Shown here: positions 10,804 through 19,555 of the stretch, in pieces
Layout of the letters: each line of letters starts with the position of its first letter
How positions within the stretch are numbered: the first letter of the stretch is position 1
NCBI RefSeq assembly: GCF_018736065.1
Contig: NZ_CP076129.1
Span: forward strand, 620,001 to 684,000
DNA from: Flammeovirga kamogawensis
Lineage (GTDB): Bacteria; Bacteroidota; Bacteroidia; Cytophagales; Flammeovirgaceae
DNA length: 64,000 bases
Direction of reading: 5' to 3'
The notes under the pieces: generated by a model
Database searches by the model: none
The model's input: the letters and a program-made list of their open reading frames with translations, nothing else
Told to the model about the DNA's origin: nothing
Made by a program: the position numbers and the translations under genes

Positions 10804-10816
10804 TGTGAAATTTACA
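10804..10816 (+). promoter_or_regulatory. Possible Crp/Fnr-family operator upstream of nrfH
   Basis: TGTGAAATTTACA is an imperfect palindrome (TGT.AA.TT.ACA) about 58 bp before the nrfH start. Its half-sites resemble those of Crp/Fnr-family regulators, which often control nitrite ammonification. It is a weak match in AT-rich DNA, so this is only a candidate. Confidence 0.3.
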
Positions 10817-10874
10817 CTAATATTACTGTACTATAAATGTATAAACACAATCAACTGAGTGTGTAACTTTAATA

Positions 10875-11465
10875 ATGATGTTTAAAAAACTCATACCACC
10901 CAAACAATGGCAACCTGTAGTCGCAGCACTAATAGGAGCAATTGTCGGACTAGCTATTTATACTGCATACAATGCACGTGTAGGTTCCTATCTGTCTGAC
11001 GATCCTACTACCTGTGTCAATTGCCATGTTATGACACCAGAATTTGAAAGTTGGAAGCACAGTTCTCACCGAGAGGTAGCAACTTGTAACGATTGTCATG
11101 TTCCTCATACAAGTGTATTCGCCAAATACGGTTTTAAAGCTAAAGATGGTTTGTATCACTCATATGTGTATACTACTAGGTCTGAACCTCAAGTAATAAG
11201 AATGCACGAGGCTGGACAAGAAGTAGTGCAAGCGAACTGTATTCGTTGTCATGGCGATCAGGTTACAGATGCAAAAACTGTTGCTATGGTTCCTGATAAT
11301 TATAAACACAGAACTGACAGACAGTGTTGGGAGTGTCATAGAGAAACTCCGCATGGAAGAGTAAAAAGTTTATCTTCTGTTGGACTAGGTATTGAACAAT
11401 TACCAGTTCAATACAACAAAAAATTAATTGTACCAGAATGGCTGAAAGATGCCCTTAGTAAATAA
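10875..11465 (+). CDS. nrfH: Cytochrome c nitrite reductase small subunit NrfH
   Basis: A 196-residue tetrahaem quinol dehydrogenase of the NapC/NirT/NrfH family. It passes electrons from menaquinol to NrfA at the outer face of the inner membrane. One N-terminal membrane helix (about residues 14-32) is followed by four haem sites: CVNCH (47-51, followed by VM, the Met that ligates haem 1 in NrfH), CNDCH (71-75), CIRCH (122-126) and CWECH (151-155). Two ATG codons stand in tandem at the start (10875 and 10878); either could be used. nrfA starts 8 bp after the stop, so the two are clearly co-transcribed. Length and haem count are normal for NrfH. Confidence 0.97.
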   Translation: MMFKKLIPPKQWQPVVAALIGAIVGLAIYTAYNARVGSYLSDDPTTCVNCHVMTPEFESWKHSSHREVATCNDCHVPHTSVFAKYGFKAKDGLYHSYVYTTRSEPQVIRMHEAGQEVVQANCIRCHGDQVTDAKTVAMVPDNYKHRTDRQCWECHRETPHGRVKSLSSVGLGIEQLPVQYNKKLIVPEWLKDALSK

Positions 11466-11473
11466 TAAAACGC

Positions 11474-12976
11474 ATGAGTTCTAAATTAAAAAATTGGCTT
11501 TTATTCATTGCTACTTGCTTAGTTGTCATCCTTTTGGCTATGTTAGGTAGTAATATCACAGAAAGAAAAAGTGAATCACAATTCGCTTACCAACCACAGG
11601 TGAAAATTACAGAATTTGAACCTAGAAATGAGGTTTGGGGTGAAAATTTCCCTCGCCAATATCAATCATTCATGAAAACTAAAGAGATGAACTTCTCTAC
11701 AATGTTGAATGGTAATCAAGAAAAAGATATTTTAGAAGACTCTCCAGAACTAGTTGTATTATGGGCTGGTTATGGTTTCTCTAAAGATTATAATGCTCCA
11801 AGAGGTCATGGTTATGCTATCAAAGATATCCGTGAAACATTAAGAACAGGCGGACCAACTGGACCGGGTACAGGCCCGATGCCAAGTACTTGTTGGACTT
11901 GTAAGTCACCAGATGTCCCTAGATTAATGAACGAAATTGGTATTTCTGAATTTTATGCTGGAAAATGGGCCGACAAAGGTGCTGAAATTGTAAATCCTAT
12001 TGGTTGTGCAGACTGTCATGATAACAAAACAATGGCTTTAAAAATCTCTAGACCAGCTTTAATTGAAGCATTTGAGTCAATGGGAAAAGATATTAACGAT
12101 GCATCTCATCAAGAAATGCGTTCTTTAGTTTGTGCACAATGTCACGTTGAATATTATTTCAATAAAAAAGAACCTAAGAAAGGTGTTCCTTACTTAACGT
12201 TCCCATGGGCAAACGGTATGACTGTTGAAGGCGCAGAGAAATATTATGATGATATGAACTTTAGCGATTGGACACACTCAATGTCTAAAACACCAATGTT
12301 AAAAGCTCAGCACCCTGGTTATGAAACATACCAACAAGGTATTCATGCAAAAAGAGGTGTTTCTTGTGCAGATTGTCACATGCCTTATAAAACAGAAGGT
12401 GGACAAAAGTTTACAGATCATCACATTCAATCTCCTTTAGCAAATCCTGCTAACTCTTGTCAAGTTTGTCACCGTCAAGAAGAAAAAGAACTGATTGAAA
12501 ATGTTTATTCTAACCAAAGAAAAGTAAAAGAACGCACAAAACGTCTAGAAAAAATTCTTGTTAGAACTCACGTAGAAGCTAAAAAAGCTTGGGATCTTGG
12601 TGCTACTGAAGCACAAATGAAACCAATCTTAATGGATATTAGACATGCACAATGGAGATGGGATTATGCTGTTGCATCTCATGGTGGTAGTTTCCACGCT
12701 CCTGTAGAAATTAGTAGAATTGTTACTACTGCTACAGATAAAGCACAAGAAGCTCGTATTAAATTAGCTCGTTTATTAGCTGACTTAGGGTATGATAAAG
12801 AAGTTCCTTATCCAGCTATTGAAACAAAAGCGAAAGCTCAAAAATATATTGGTTTAGATATGCCTAAATTAGAGAAAGAAAAGAAAACTTTCGAAAAGAA
12901 TATCATTCCAAAATGGTTAGAGCAAGCAAAAGCTCGCGAAGCTAAATATCCTACTGAATCAGTGTCTAGTAAATAG
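11474..12976 (+). CDS. nrfA: Ammonia-forming cytochrome c nitrite reductase NrfA
   Basis: A 500-residue pentahaem enzyme that reduces nitrite to ammonium with six electrons. It has an N-terminal membrane/signal segment (residues about 8-26), then the diagnostic active-site haem CWTCK (140-144, Lys as axial ligand) and four CxxCH sites: CADCH (178-182), CAQCH (220-224), CADCH (298-302) and CQVCH (329-333). CAQCHVEYYF carries the catalytic Tyr, and HAKRGVSCADCH is the conserved block before haem 4. All five haem sites are intact. It follows nrfH by 8 bp and is closed by a hairpin terminator at 12998-13040. Its hydrophobic N-terminus may stay uncleaved. Confidence 0.98.
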   Translation: MSSKLKNWLLFIATCLVVILLAMLGSNITERKSESQFAYQPQVKITEFEPRNEVWGENFPRQYQSFMKTKEMNFSTMLNGNQEKDILEDSPELVVLWAGYGFSKDYNAPRGHGYAIKDIRETLRTGGPTGPGTGPMPSTCWTCKSPDVPRLMNEIGISEFYAGKWADKGAEIVNPIGCADCHDNKTMALKISRPALIEAFESMGKDINDASHQEMRSLVCAQCHVEYYFNKKEPKKGVPYLTFPWANGMTVEGAEKYYDDMNFSDWTHSMSKTPMLKAQHPGYETYQQGIHAKRGVSCADCHMPYKTEGGQKFTDHHIQSPLANPANSCQVCHRQEEKELIENVYSNQRKVKERTKRLEKILVRTHVEAKKAWDLGATEAQMKPILMDIRHAQWRWDYAVASHGGSFHAPVEISRIVTTATDKAQEARIKLARLLADLGYDKEVPYPAIETKAKAQKYIGLDMPKLEKEKKTFEKNIIPKWLEQAKAREAKYPTESVSSK

Positions 12977-12997
12977 TCAAAAATACTAGTATATTTG

Positions 12998-13040
12998 AAG
13001 CTGTTGCATTGATATGTAAAATCATTGCAACAGCTTTTTT
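12998..13040 (+). terminator. Rho-independent terminator after nrfA
   Basis: An 11-bp perfect stem (12998-13008 with 13026-13036) is followed by a T-run. It separates nrfHA from ccsBA, so ccsBA probably has its own promoter or depends on read-through. Confidence 0.85.
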
Positions 13041-13083
13041 ATTTTATTAAACTCACTCCGACTTTTTTTGTCCTAAACTTATA

Positions 13084-16000
13084 ATGCAAAAGGTTTTTAA
13101 ACTCTTATTCTCTAACAAACTAACACTAGTTTGTTTAATCATATATGGCTTTGCTATGGCAAATGCTACTTTTATTGAGAATGATTTCGGCACACCTGCA
13201 GCACGAGGAGCTGTGTATGATGCACTTTGGTTTGAGATTCTTCAAGCCCTTCTAGGTATCAATTTTATTGGTAATATTTTCAAGTATAAATTATTAAGAA
13301 AAGAAAAATTAGGTGTCCTAACTTTTCATTTCGCTTTTATTATTATACTCTTAGGTGCATTTGTTACTAGATATGCTGGTTACGAGGGAAATCTAAGAAT
13401 TAGAGAAGGTAGCAGTAGTAACGAATTAATATCACTTGAACGTTATTTTCAAGCACATATTCATGGTAAAAGTTTAAATAAAGAGATTAGTGAAAAAAGT
13501 AAATTCACAATTCTAGATCAGCCAGATATTTCTTGGACAGAAGAAAACAAAGGGGATAAAATTACTATCCAACCTAAAGAGTATATTCCTGATGCTGTAC
13601 AATCTATTGTAGAAGGTGAAGTGACAGATGCTGTTATAGAAATCGTAACTGCTAGTGAATCTGGTAGAAGCAGTATCTTTTTAGAAAAAGGAAAAAGTAA
13701 ATTCCTTTCTGGTTTCGAAGTTACTTTTGAAAACCCTAAAGAAGGAGCTATAAATATTAAAGAAACTGCAAATGATTATAGTATAACTGCACCAAGTAGG
13801 TTAACTTATTTCATTATGGCTAGTCAGTCTAGTGGTGCGACTGAAGAAAATACAGAAGATAAACTTCAACAACGTGCTTTGTACCAAATGGGCGACTTAC
13901 GTTTTGTTATTAAAGATATTCATGATGGTATGCGTTTAGGATATTCTCCTGCACAAACTAAAAAAATGAAGGCTCAAGCTGCGGATTTACTTTTTGTAGA
14001 TGTAACAGTAAATGATCAAACTGAAGAAGTAATTTTAGCAAGTTTGAGTGGTGTAATTACTCCTTTTAAGAATATTAATTTAGGAGGATATCATATCGAA
14101 GTTTCTTACGCTCCAATTATCACTAAACTTCCTTTCTCATTATTTTTAAATAATTTTGAAATGGAAAAATATCCTGGCTCAGAAAATCCATCTGCTTATT
14201 CTAGTGAGGTAATTGTTCAGGATGGTGACAAAACATTTCCATATACAATTTTCATGAACAATGTACTTGATTATAGAGGGTATAGATTCTTTCAAGCTTC
14301 TTTTGATCAGGATGAATTAGGAACAGTACTTTCTGTAAATAAAGATAGACCTGGTACAATAATTACCTACATCGGTTATACATTAATGACAATTGGAATG
14401 ATGATGACCTTCTTTGAAAGAAAATCTCGTTTTAGATTAATAAGTGGTAAATTATCAAAATTGAAAGCATCTCAAACAGTAACATTAATTGCTGGTTTAT
14501 TCTTCTTTATTCCTTTATTTAAATCAAATGCACAGGAAGTTGTTGAAGAGCAAGTATTAGAACGTTCGCAACATATTGATAAGGAACATGCTAAAAATTT
14601 CGGTACATTGCTAGTGCAAGATATGGATGGCAGGTTAAAACCTATCAACACATTAAGCTCTGAATTCTTAAGAAAACTGACTCGCAAAACGTCATATACA
14701 TTACAAATGAAAGACGGTTCTTCTGAAAAGATGAATAATGATCAGTTATTTCTTGCATTGCATATAGACCCCATGTTTTGGCAAGCAACTCCTCTAATAA
14801 AAATTGATGGTGATGCAGGTAAAGGTATTTTTAATATCATTCAAAAAGAACAAAGTGATTTAGTTTCTTTTGATGATTTAATTAATATGGAAGGTGATTA
14901 TCTTTTAAGAGGTGCAGTTGATAAAGCACAACAAAAGAAACCGTCTGAAAGAGGTGAATTAGATAAAGAATTAATCAAGGTAGATGAACGTTTCAATATT
15001 TTATTTCAAGGTTTATCTGGAAATTATTTAAAAATATTCCCTGCCAAAGATGATCCTAATAACAACTGGTATAATGCCAATTTTATTAGTAATCCATTCG
15101 GTGCTGCAGAAGATTCAGCATTTGTAAGAAATATAATGAAGGTTTATTATATGGAAATTTTTAAAGCTCGTTCTTCTGAAGATTGGACAGATGCTGAATT
15201 AAATTTATCATATGTAAGAACATTCCAAAAAGTAATGGGTAAGGAGATTTATCTTACTGACCAAGCAATTACTTCAGAATTGTGGTACAATAAACTCAAC
15301 ATCTTCAATAATTTGTTTCCAATTTACTGGATGCTTGGTATTTACCTTTTAGTAATTGCTCTTATAAAAGTATTCAAAAATTCGAAAGGAACTAGATTAG
15401 CCTATAATTTTGGTGTTGGTTTTGAAATGATCGGCTTTTTTGCCTTTACATTCAACTTACTATTAAGATGGTATATTGCTCAATATCCACCATGGACTAA
15501 TGGTTACGAAATGTTGATTTTAGTGGCATGGTCATTATTCCTGTTTGGATTTATCTTTTATAGGAAAAGTGATTTTATATTACCTCTAGTTTCTTTATTT
15601 GGTGGAACACTATTATTTGTAAGTTTCTTAGATTGGTTAAATCCAGAAATTACAAACTTAGTACCTGTTTTAAAATCTTATTGGTTAAAAATACATGTTG
15701 CTATCATTGTAAGTAGCTATGCACCTCTAGCATTATCTGCTTTGTTAGGGTTTATCAATTTAATCTTTATGGTTGTTCAAGATAAACGCTTTAAAAATCC
15801 AATTTTAGAACTTACATATATCAGTGAATTATCCATGACTATCGGTTTATATATGCTTGCCATTGGAACATTTCTTGGTGGTGTTTGGGCAAACGAATCG
15901 TGGGGTAGATATTGGGGTTGGGACCCAAAAGAAACATGGGCATTAATTTCTGTAATTGTATATAGCGTTGTACTACATTTAAGATTGGTACCAGCTTTAA

Positions 16001-16212
16001 AAGGTAATTACATATTTAACCTTGCTAGTTTAGTTGCATTCTCTTCTATTGTAATGACCTCTTTTGGGGTGAATTACTATTTAACAGGTTTGCACTCTTA
16101 TGCAACTGGTGATCCGGTTCCTGTGCCTACTTTTGTTTATTATGTAGCTGCATTGATCGTTGTTCTTGGTTCTTCTGCTTATTATAGAGAGAGCTCAAAA
16201 AATATTAAATAA
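13084..16212 (+). CDS. ccsBA: Fused cytochrome c biogenesis protein CcsBA (ResB-ResC type)
   Basis: A 1,042-residue fusion of CcsB/ResB and CcsA/ResC, the system II haem exporter and cytochrome c synthase. The N-terminal third has membrane helices at about residues 12-28, 45-62 and 78-98 and a large extracytoplasmic ResB domain, closed by a helix near 425-445. A further hydrophobic segment near 465-480 ends in a signal-like KSNAQ, then a soluble stretch to about 735. The C-terminal CcsA part has at least six helices, the PPWTNGYE block (about 801-808) and the haem-binding WWD motif WGRYWGWDPKETW (940-952). Its place after nrfHA fits a role in maturing these nine-haem clients, though it would serve other c-type cytochromes too. 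A terminator follows. Confidence 0.95.
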   Translation: MQKVFKLLFSNKLTLVCLIIYGFAMANATFIENDFGTPAARGAVYDALWFEILQALLGINFIGNIFKYKLLRKEKLGVLTFHFAFIIILLGAFVTRYAGYEGNLRIREGSSSNELISLERYFQAHIHGKSLNKEISEKSKFTILDQPDISWTEENKGDKITIQPKEYIPDAVQSIVEGEVTDAVIEIVTASESGRSSIFLEKGKSKFLSGFEVTFENPKEGAINIKETANDYSITAPSRLTYFIMASQSSGATEENTEDKLQQRALYQMGDLRFVIKDIHDGMRLGYSPAQTKKMKAQAADLLFVDVTVNDQTEEVILASLSGVITPFKNINLGGYHIEVSYAPIITKLPFSLFLNNFEMEKYPGSENPSAYSSEVIVQDGDKTFPYTIFMNNVLDYRGYRFFQASFDQDELGTVLSVNKDRPGTIITYIGYTLMTIGMMMTFFERKSRFRLISGKLSKLKASQTVTLIAGLFFFIPLFKSNAQEVVEEQVLERSQHIDKEHAKNFGTLLVQDMDGRLKPINTLSSEFLRKLTRKTSYTLQMKDGSSEKMNNDQLFLALHIDPMFWQATPLIKIDGDAGKGIFNIIQKEQSDLVSFDDLINMEGDYLLRGAVDKAQQKKPSERGELDKELIKVDERFNILFQGLSGNYLKIFPAKDDPNNNWYNANFISNPFGAAEDSAFVRNIMKVYYMEIFKARSSEDWTDAELNLSYVRTFQKVMGKEIYLTDQAITSELWYNKLNIFNNLFPIYWMLGIYLLVIALIKVFKNSKGTRLAYNFGVGFEMIGFFAFTFNLLLRWYIAQYPPWTNGYEMLILVAWSLFLFGFIFYRKSDFILPLVSLFGGTLLFVSFLDWLNPEITNLVPVLKSYWLKIHVAIIVSSYAPLALSALLGFINLIFMVVQDKRFKNPILELTYISELSMTIGLYMLAIGTFLGGVWANESWGRYWGWDPKETWALISVIVYSVVLHLRLVPALKGNYIFNLASLVAFSSIVMTSFGVNYYLTGLHSYATGDPVPVPTFVYYVAALIVVLGSSAYYRESSKNIK

Positions 16213-16240
16213 CCAACTTATACCCCACTTAAAGGTATTT

Positions 16241-16275
16241 AAAAGGTGTTTTTCTTAGGGAAGACACCTTTTTTT
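16241..16275 (+). terminator. Terminator after ccsBA
   Basis: A stem AAAAGGTGT (16241-16249) pairs with ACACCTTTT (16264-16272) and runs into T residues, ending the ccsBA transcript. Confidence 0.8.
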
Positions 16276-16357
16276 ATCCAATAATTTTGTGCAAGTAGGG
16301 TTTCGGGGTTTGTATTTCCCTTTGGAGAGTGATAACATCTTATAATCCTACTCTAAA

Positions 16358-17428
16358 ATGAAAAATACAAATAAAAAACTTAAAATAGCATTCTTTATAA
16401 TTGCTCAGTTACTACTCTGCCAGTATAGTTTCAGTCAAGGTGTTGGCGACCGTATTGATGGGAAAATGAAGTTTATCCCACTACCGTTTCTTGATTATGA
16501 CCTATCTTCTGGTGCTACTGTTGGCGCATTACCAATGCTAATGTTTAATACATCAGAGAAAGACACTATCTCACCTTCTTCTGTAATTGGTGTATTAGGT
16601 ACCTATTCAGAAAATAAAAGTTGGATAGGTTTAGCTTTTGGCCAATTCTATTTAAAAGAAGATAACTGGAGAATAATCGGAGCTATTGGAAAAGGAGATT
16701 ATCACTTTCAACATTTTATTGGAGGACCAGTAAATATGTGGTCAAAGTACAATACAAATTATCAATTTGCCTATTTAGGGGTTGAAAAAAAGATCTATGA
16801 GAATATATATATTGGCGTAAATTACTTTCATAATTCATATGATTCAAAATCAGAAATTCAACTTGAAAAGCAAGAACGACAAAATTTTAATGGTGTAGGA
16901 CTATCATTTTCTATAGATAAAAGATCAAATGTATCTTACCCCACAAGTGGTTATCTTCTAGATATTGATTATAGTACATACCCTTCAATATTTGGAAACA
17001 CAAAAGAATCAAATCAAATAGAAATAGCATTTAATCATTATAAATCTTGTAGAAAGGGTAAAGATGTATTAGCAACTAGAGTTTTTACTGGTATTGGTAT
17101 TGGTAACATAGATTTCAACCAACAATTTGTAGTTGGAGATACTGATATTAGAGGATACTCAAACGGGCAGTATAGAGGTAATTTTATAATAAGTGCACAA
17201 GCAGAATATAGATATAATTTTTCAGATAGAATTGGAGCAGTTGGTTTTGTGGGTGCGGCTACAATATTTGGAGCAAATAATGAAGAACATAATGGTAAAT
17301 TTTTACCCTCTGCGGGTGTAGGATTCAGATATACCTACTTAAAAGATACCAATTCAAAATTAGGGTTTGATATAGCTAAAGGTGATGGTGATTGGGGGTT
17401 TTATTTTAGAATTTCTGAATCTTTTTAA
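16358..17428 (+). CDS. BamA/TamA-family outer membrane beta-barrel, no POTRA
   Basis: A 356-residue protein with a signal peptide (about 1-26, ending FSQG). The rest is alternating beta-strand sequence of a 16-strand Omp85-type barrel (surface antigen domain). It includes the conserved IRGY...GQYRG segment (the family's barrel-lumen RG motif) in GDTDIRGYSNGQYRG, and it ends in Phe (RISESF), the usual outer-membrane insertion signal. The SIDKRSNVSYPTSGY segment is also typical of the family. There are no POTRA domains, so it is not BamA itself; such short barrels are common in Bacteroidota, with unknown cargo. A paralogue lies at 28108-29514 on the other strand. Confidence 0.85.
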   Translation: MKNTNKKLKIAFFIIAQLLLCQYSFSQGVGDRIDGKMKFIPLPFLDYDLSSGATVGALPMLMFNTSEKDTISPSSVIGVLGTYSENKSWIGLAFGQFYLKEDNWRIIGAIGKGDYHFQHFIGGPVNMWSKYNTNYQFAYLGVEKKIYENIYIGVNYFHNSYDSKSEIQLEKQERQNFNGVGLSFSIDKRSNVSYPTSGYLLDIDYSTYPSIFGNTKESNQIEIAFNHYKSCRKGKDVLATRVFTGIGIGNIDFNQQFVVGDTDIRGYSNGQYRGNFIISAQAEYRYNFSDRIGAVGFVGAATIFGANNEEHNGKFLPSAGVGFRYTYLKDTNSKLGFDIAKGDGDWGFYFRISESF

Positions 17429-17527
17429 AAAAAATAAAATTTAGAGGTGACATTTTAAAAGTGTTGTTATTAGTAAGTGAACCAAGCAATAAGGTTCAAC
17501 TTTAAAAAACTCTAAAAAAATACAGAA

Positions 17528-18139
17528 ATGAAAAATCTATTTATTTTATTCTTCGCTTTAACATTTGGTTCTTTTTCCGCTCAAGCTCAAGAAAATACAG
17601 TTCAAGACACTAGTAGTGAAACTTCAATAGTTAAAGAACAAAAAGGAATTCAACTTTACAAAGAATTATATACTGATATGGATGGTATAGAAGTTCACAA
17701 TTATATCACTAATGAATTAAAGGGAAAAAGAGAATTTAATGGAGATTATTCTATTATGTTCCTAGAAGAAGAGGCCTTTTTAAAGCCAATCTTTGAGAAC
17801 AATAGCTTGATAAAAATTCAAGTAGTTTTCCAAAATGAAGATGTTGAAGCTGTTTATGCTAGTTTAAGAGGTATTGAGCAAGCTTTCAATCAAATTGAAG
17901 AATGGGACCAAACTAAAACTGAAGAATTTGTTTGGTTATTCAAAAAACAATTTGAAGAAAAAATTAATAATAAAAATGAGTTAACAATTTATTCAGCAGG
18001 TGTATTCCACGATGAAATTGGTCATGGATGGCATGCAACTTTACAAATCAATCCTAGATTAGATGAAACAGCTGAATTAAATGATGAAGAATTGGCACAA
18101 AAAACAGCATTAATCCAATCTGATATGTTCGCTAAGTAA
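17528..18139 (+). CDS. Secreted protein of unknown function
   Basis: A 203-residue protein with a clear signal peptide (about 1-20, SAQAQ). The mature protein is acidic and mixed alpha/beta, with a segment HDEIGHGWHATLQINPRL near the C-terminus. I recognise no family and no catalytic signature; the His-rich EIGHGWH stretch is the only feature that stands out. It lies 99 bp after the BamA-like gene on the same strand with no terminator between, so they may be co-transcribed; a strong terminator follows at 18170-18201. A periplasmic location is inferred from the signal peptide. Confidence 0.7.
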   Translation: MKNLFILFFALTFGSFSAQAQENTVQDTSSETSIVKEQKGIQLYKELYTDMDGIEVHNYITNELKGKREFNGDYSIMFLEEEAFLKPIFENNSLIKIQVVFQNEDVEAVYASLRGIEQAFNQIEEWDQTKTEEFVWLFKKQFEEKINNKNELTIYSAGVFHDEIGHGWHATLQINPRLDETAELNDEELAQKTALIQSDMFAK

Positions 18140-18169
18140 GAAAATTGTTAGTTTCTTTTTTAGATATTG

Positions 18170-18201
18170 AAGTTGGTAGATCTTTTCTACCAACTTTTTC
18201 G
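18170..18201 (+). terminator. Terminator after the secreted protein gene
   Basis: An 11-bp perfect stem (18170-18180 with 18186-18196), 5-nt loop and T-run. Confidence 0.85.
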
Positions 18202-18369
18202 TTATATAATATAATTACCCTTAGGTATTGATAAATAATCTACACATTGTTATTTCAAGAATGACCACTAATATTTATATTATGTAGCTCTTTAAGTATA
18301 ATTATTAGAAGAATATTTCTTGAAAATCGAAATACTATCTAAATTGCTAATACTAAAAAAATTATATTT

Positions 18370-18693
18370 ATGCTATTTGAAAAAAACGAAAAGAAAGCAG
18401 TTGTCAAAGTCGTAAACGACATGATGTTATCTGACGGAGTTATTGATGTTCAAGAAGTGGTCTACTTATCTTTACTAAAAAAGAAATTCAAATTTGATGA
18501 CCAATTCATTGAAGAATCAAAAAAGTTAACAACTTCTGACAGTGTATCTATCTTAAAAGGTATGACTGATCAGAAAAAAGAATGGGTCATGAAAATCTTA
18601 TTCGAAATGGCAAATGTTGATAATGACTTTGATGCCAATGAAAAGATATTACTTGAGAATATCAGAGTATTAATTGATTACAAAGGAAAATAG
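18370..18693 (+). CDS. TerB-like helical protein
   Basis: A 107-residue all-helical, acidic protein without a signal peptide. It contains the pattern of TerB/TerB-like domains: a helix with DMMLSDGVIDVQE (first Asp-rich turn, about 20-32), a charged central helix, then a second turn ANVDNDFDANEK (about 83-94) that mirrors the first. In TerB these acidic turns bind metal. Standalone short TerB-like proteins are common and mostly uncharacterised; no other ter genes are nearby, so tellurite resistance should not be assumed. It is flanked by terminators, so it is probably a single-gene unit. Confidence 0.65.
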   Translation: MLFEKNEKKAVVKVVNDMMLSDGVIDVQEVVYLSLLKKKFKFDDQFIEESKKLTTSDSVSILKGMTDQKKEWVMKILFEMANVDNDFDANEKILLENIRVLIDYKGK

Positions 18694-18995
18694 CATTTTT
18701 AAATACAACAAATACTACTCTTCAACTGGAAAAAACAATATTAATTAACTACTAACTATCAAGATGTTAAGTAGTTAATTCTTAAACAAAGAAAAATAAT
18801 ATTTTGATATATTTTAATCATAATCTATCAATGCTACACTCTTCTCTTTACGTTAATTAGAATGTAGATAGAATAATAGTAGTATAGATAGTAGTTATAT
18901 ATAGAAAGGAGCTTTCCATTGGAGTGCTCCTTTTTTTGTATTATAGGAATAATAAATAATTTGTATATTTAGGTCAAACTTTATCTTAATATAGT
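18694..18995. other. Intergenic region with two hairpins
   Basis: About 300 bp without a gene. It holds an 11-bp perfect inverted repeat (18743-18753 with 18770-18780, 16-nt loop, no T-run; possible operator or RNA structure) and the terminator at 18905-18937. The last 58 bp would be the promoter of the thioredoxin-like gene. Confidence 0.5.
18905..18937 (+). terminator. Rho-independent terminator
   Basis: AAAGGAGC (18905-18912) pairs with GCTCCTTT (18926-18933), followed by T residues. It lies 210 bp after the TerB-like gene. Confidence 0.8.
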
Positions 18996-19481
18996 ATGAA
19001 ATCATATATAATATCAATTATACTTTTCATTGTCAGTAGCTTATCAATAGTAAATGCTCAGACAGCTGAAAATAAAACTCCACCTCCTATAACAGACAAG
19101 GTATCTAATGAAGGTTGGATAAATGATGCACATAAAGCTTCTGAATTAATGGAGAAAAACAATGCTCCTTTAATTATTAATTTTACAGGAAGTGATTGGT
19201 GCGGATGGTGTAAAAAAATTAAGGCTGAAATTTTTGATACGGATGAGTTTAAAGCTTGGGTAAAAGAAAATAAAGTTGTCTTATTAGAACTTGATTTCCC
19301 AAGAACAATTCAACAGTCAGATCTTTTAAAAGCACAAAATCAATCTTTAGCACAACAGTTTCAAGTTAAAGGTTATCCAACAATTTTTGTCATTAAAGGC
19401 AAAGAGGTAATTCAAACAGGTTACGTAAAAGGTGGACCAGAAAATTGGATTAAAAGTGTTGAAGAAAATATTGAAATCTAA
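18996..19481 (+). CDS. Periplasmic thioredoxin-like protein
   Basis: A 161-residue protein with a signal peptide (about 1-22, VNAQ). The thioredoxin fold carries the redox motif in GSDWCGWCKK (Cys69 and Cys72) and the cis-proline loop KGYPTIFV. The SDWCGWCKK variant is typical of the thioredoxin_7/DUF255-like branch that acts on periplasmic disulfides in Bacteroidota. The partner is unknown; a role in reducing apocytochrome cysteines near ccsBA is possible but not shown, since three genes and terminators intervene. The transcript meets a bidirectional terminator at 19506-19555. Confidence 0.85.
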   Translation: MKSYIISIILFIVSSLSIVNAQTAENKTPPPITDKVSNEGWINDAHKASELMEKNNAPLIINFTGSDWCGWCKKIKAEIFDTDEFKAWVKENKVVLLELDFPRTIQQSDLLKAQNQSLAQQFQVKGYPTIFVIKGKEVIQTGYVKGGPENWIKSVEENIEI

Positions 19482-19505
19482 TCTTTTTTAAAGATTTACA
19501 TAAAG

Positions 19506-19555
19506 AGAGTCATTCTTTGTTTTACTATTTTAAAACCAAGAATGACTCTTTTTTT
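19506..19555. terminator. Bidirectional terminator between converging genes
   Basis: A 12-bp stem (19506-19517 with 19538-19549) followed by seven T residues ends the thioredoxin-like gene. The A-rich left flank could also serve the minus-strand amt gene ending at 19556. Confidence 0.85.

Noticed and set aside
18370-18693. Tellurite resistance function
   Set aside because: Only a TerB-like domain is present; no other ter genes are nearby.
18743-18780. Inverted repeat as terminator
   Set aside because: Perfect 11-bp stem but no T-run and a 16-nt loop; kept only as an unexplained structure.
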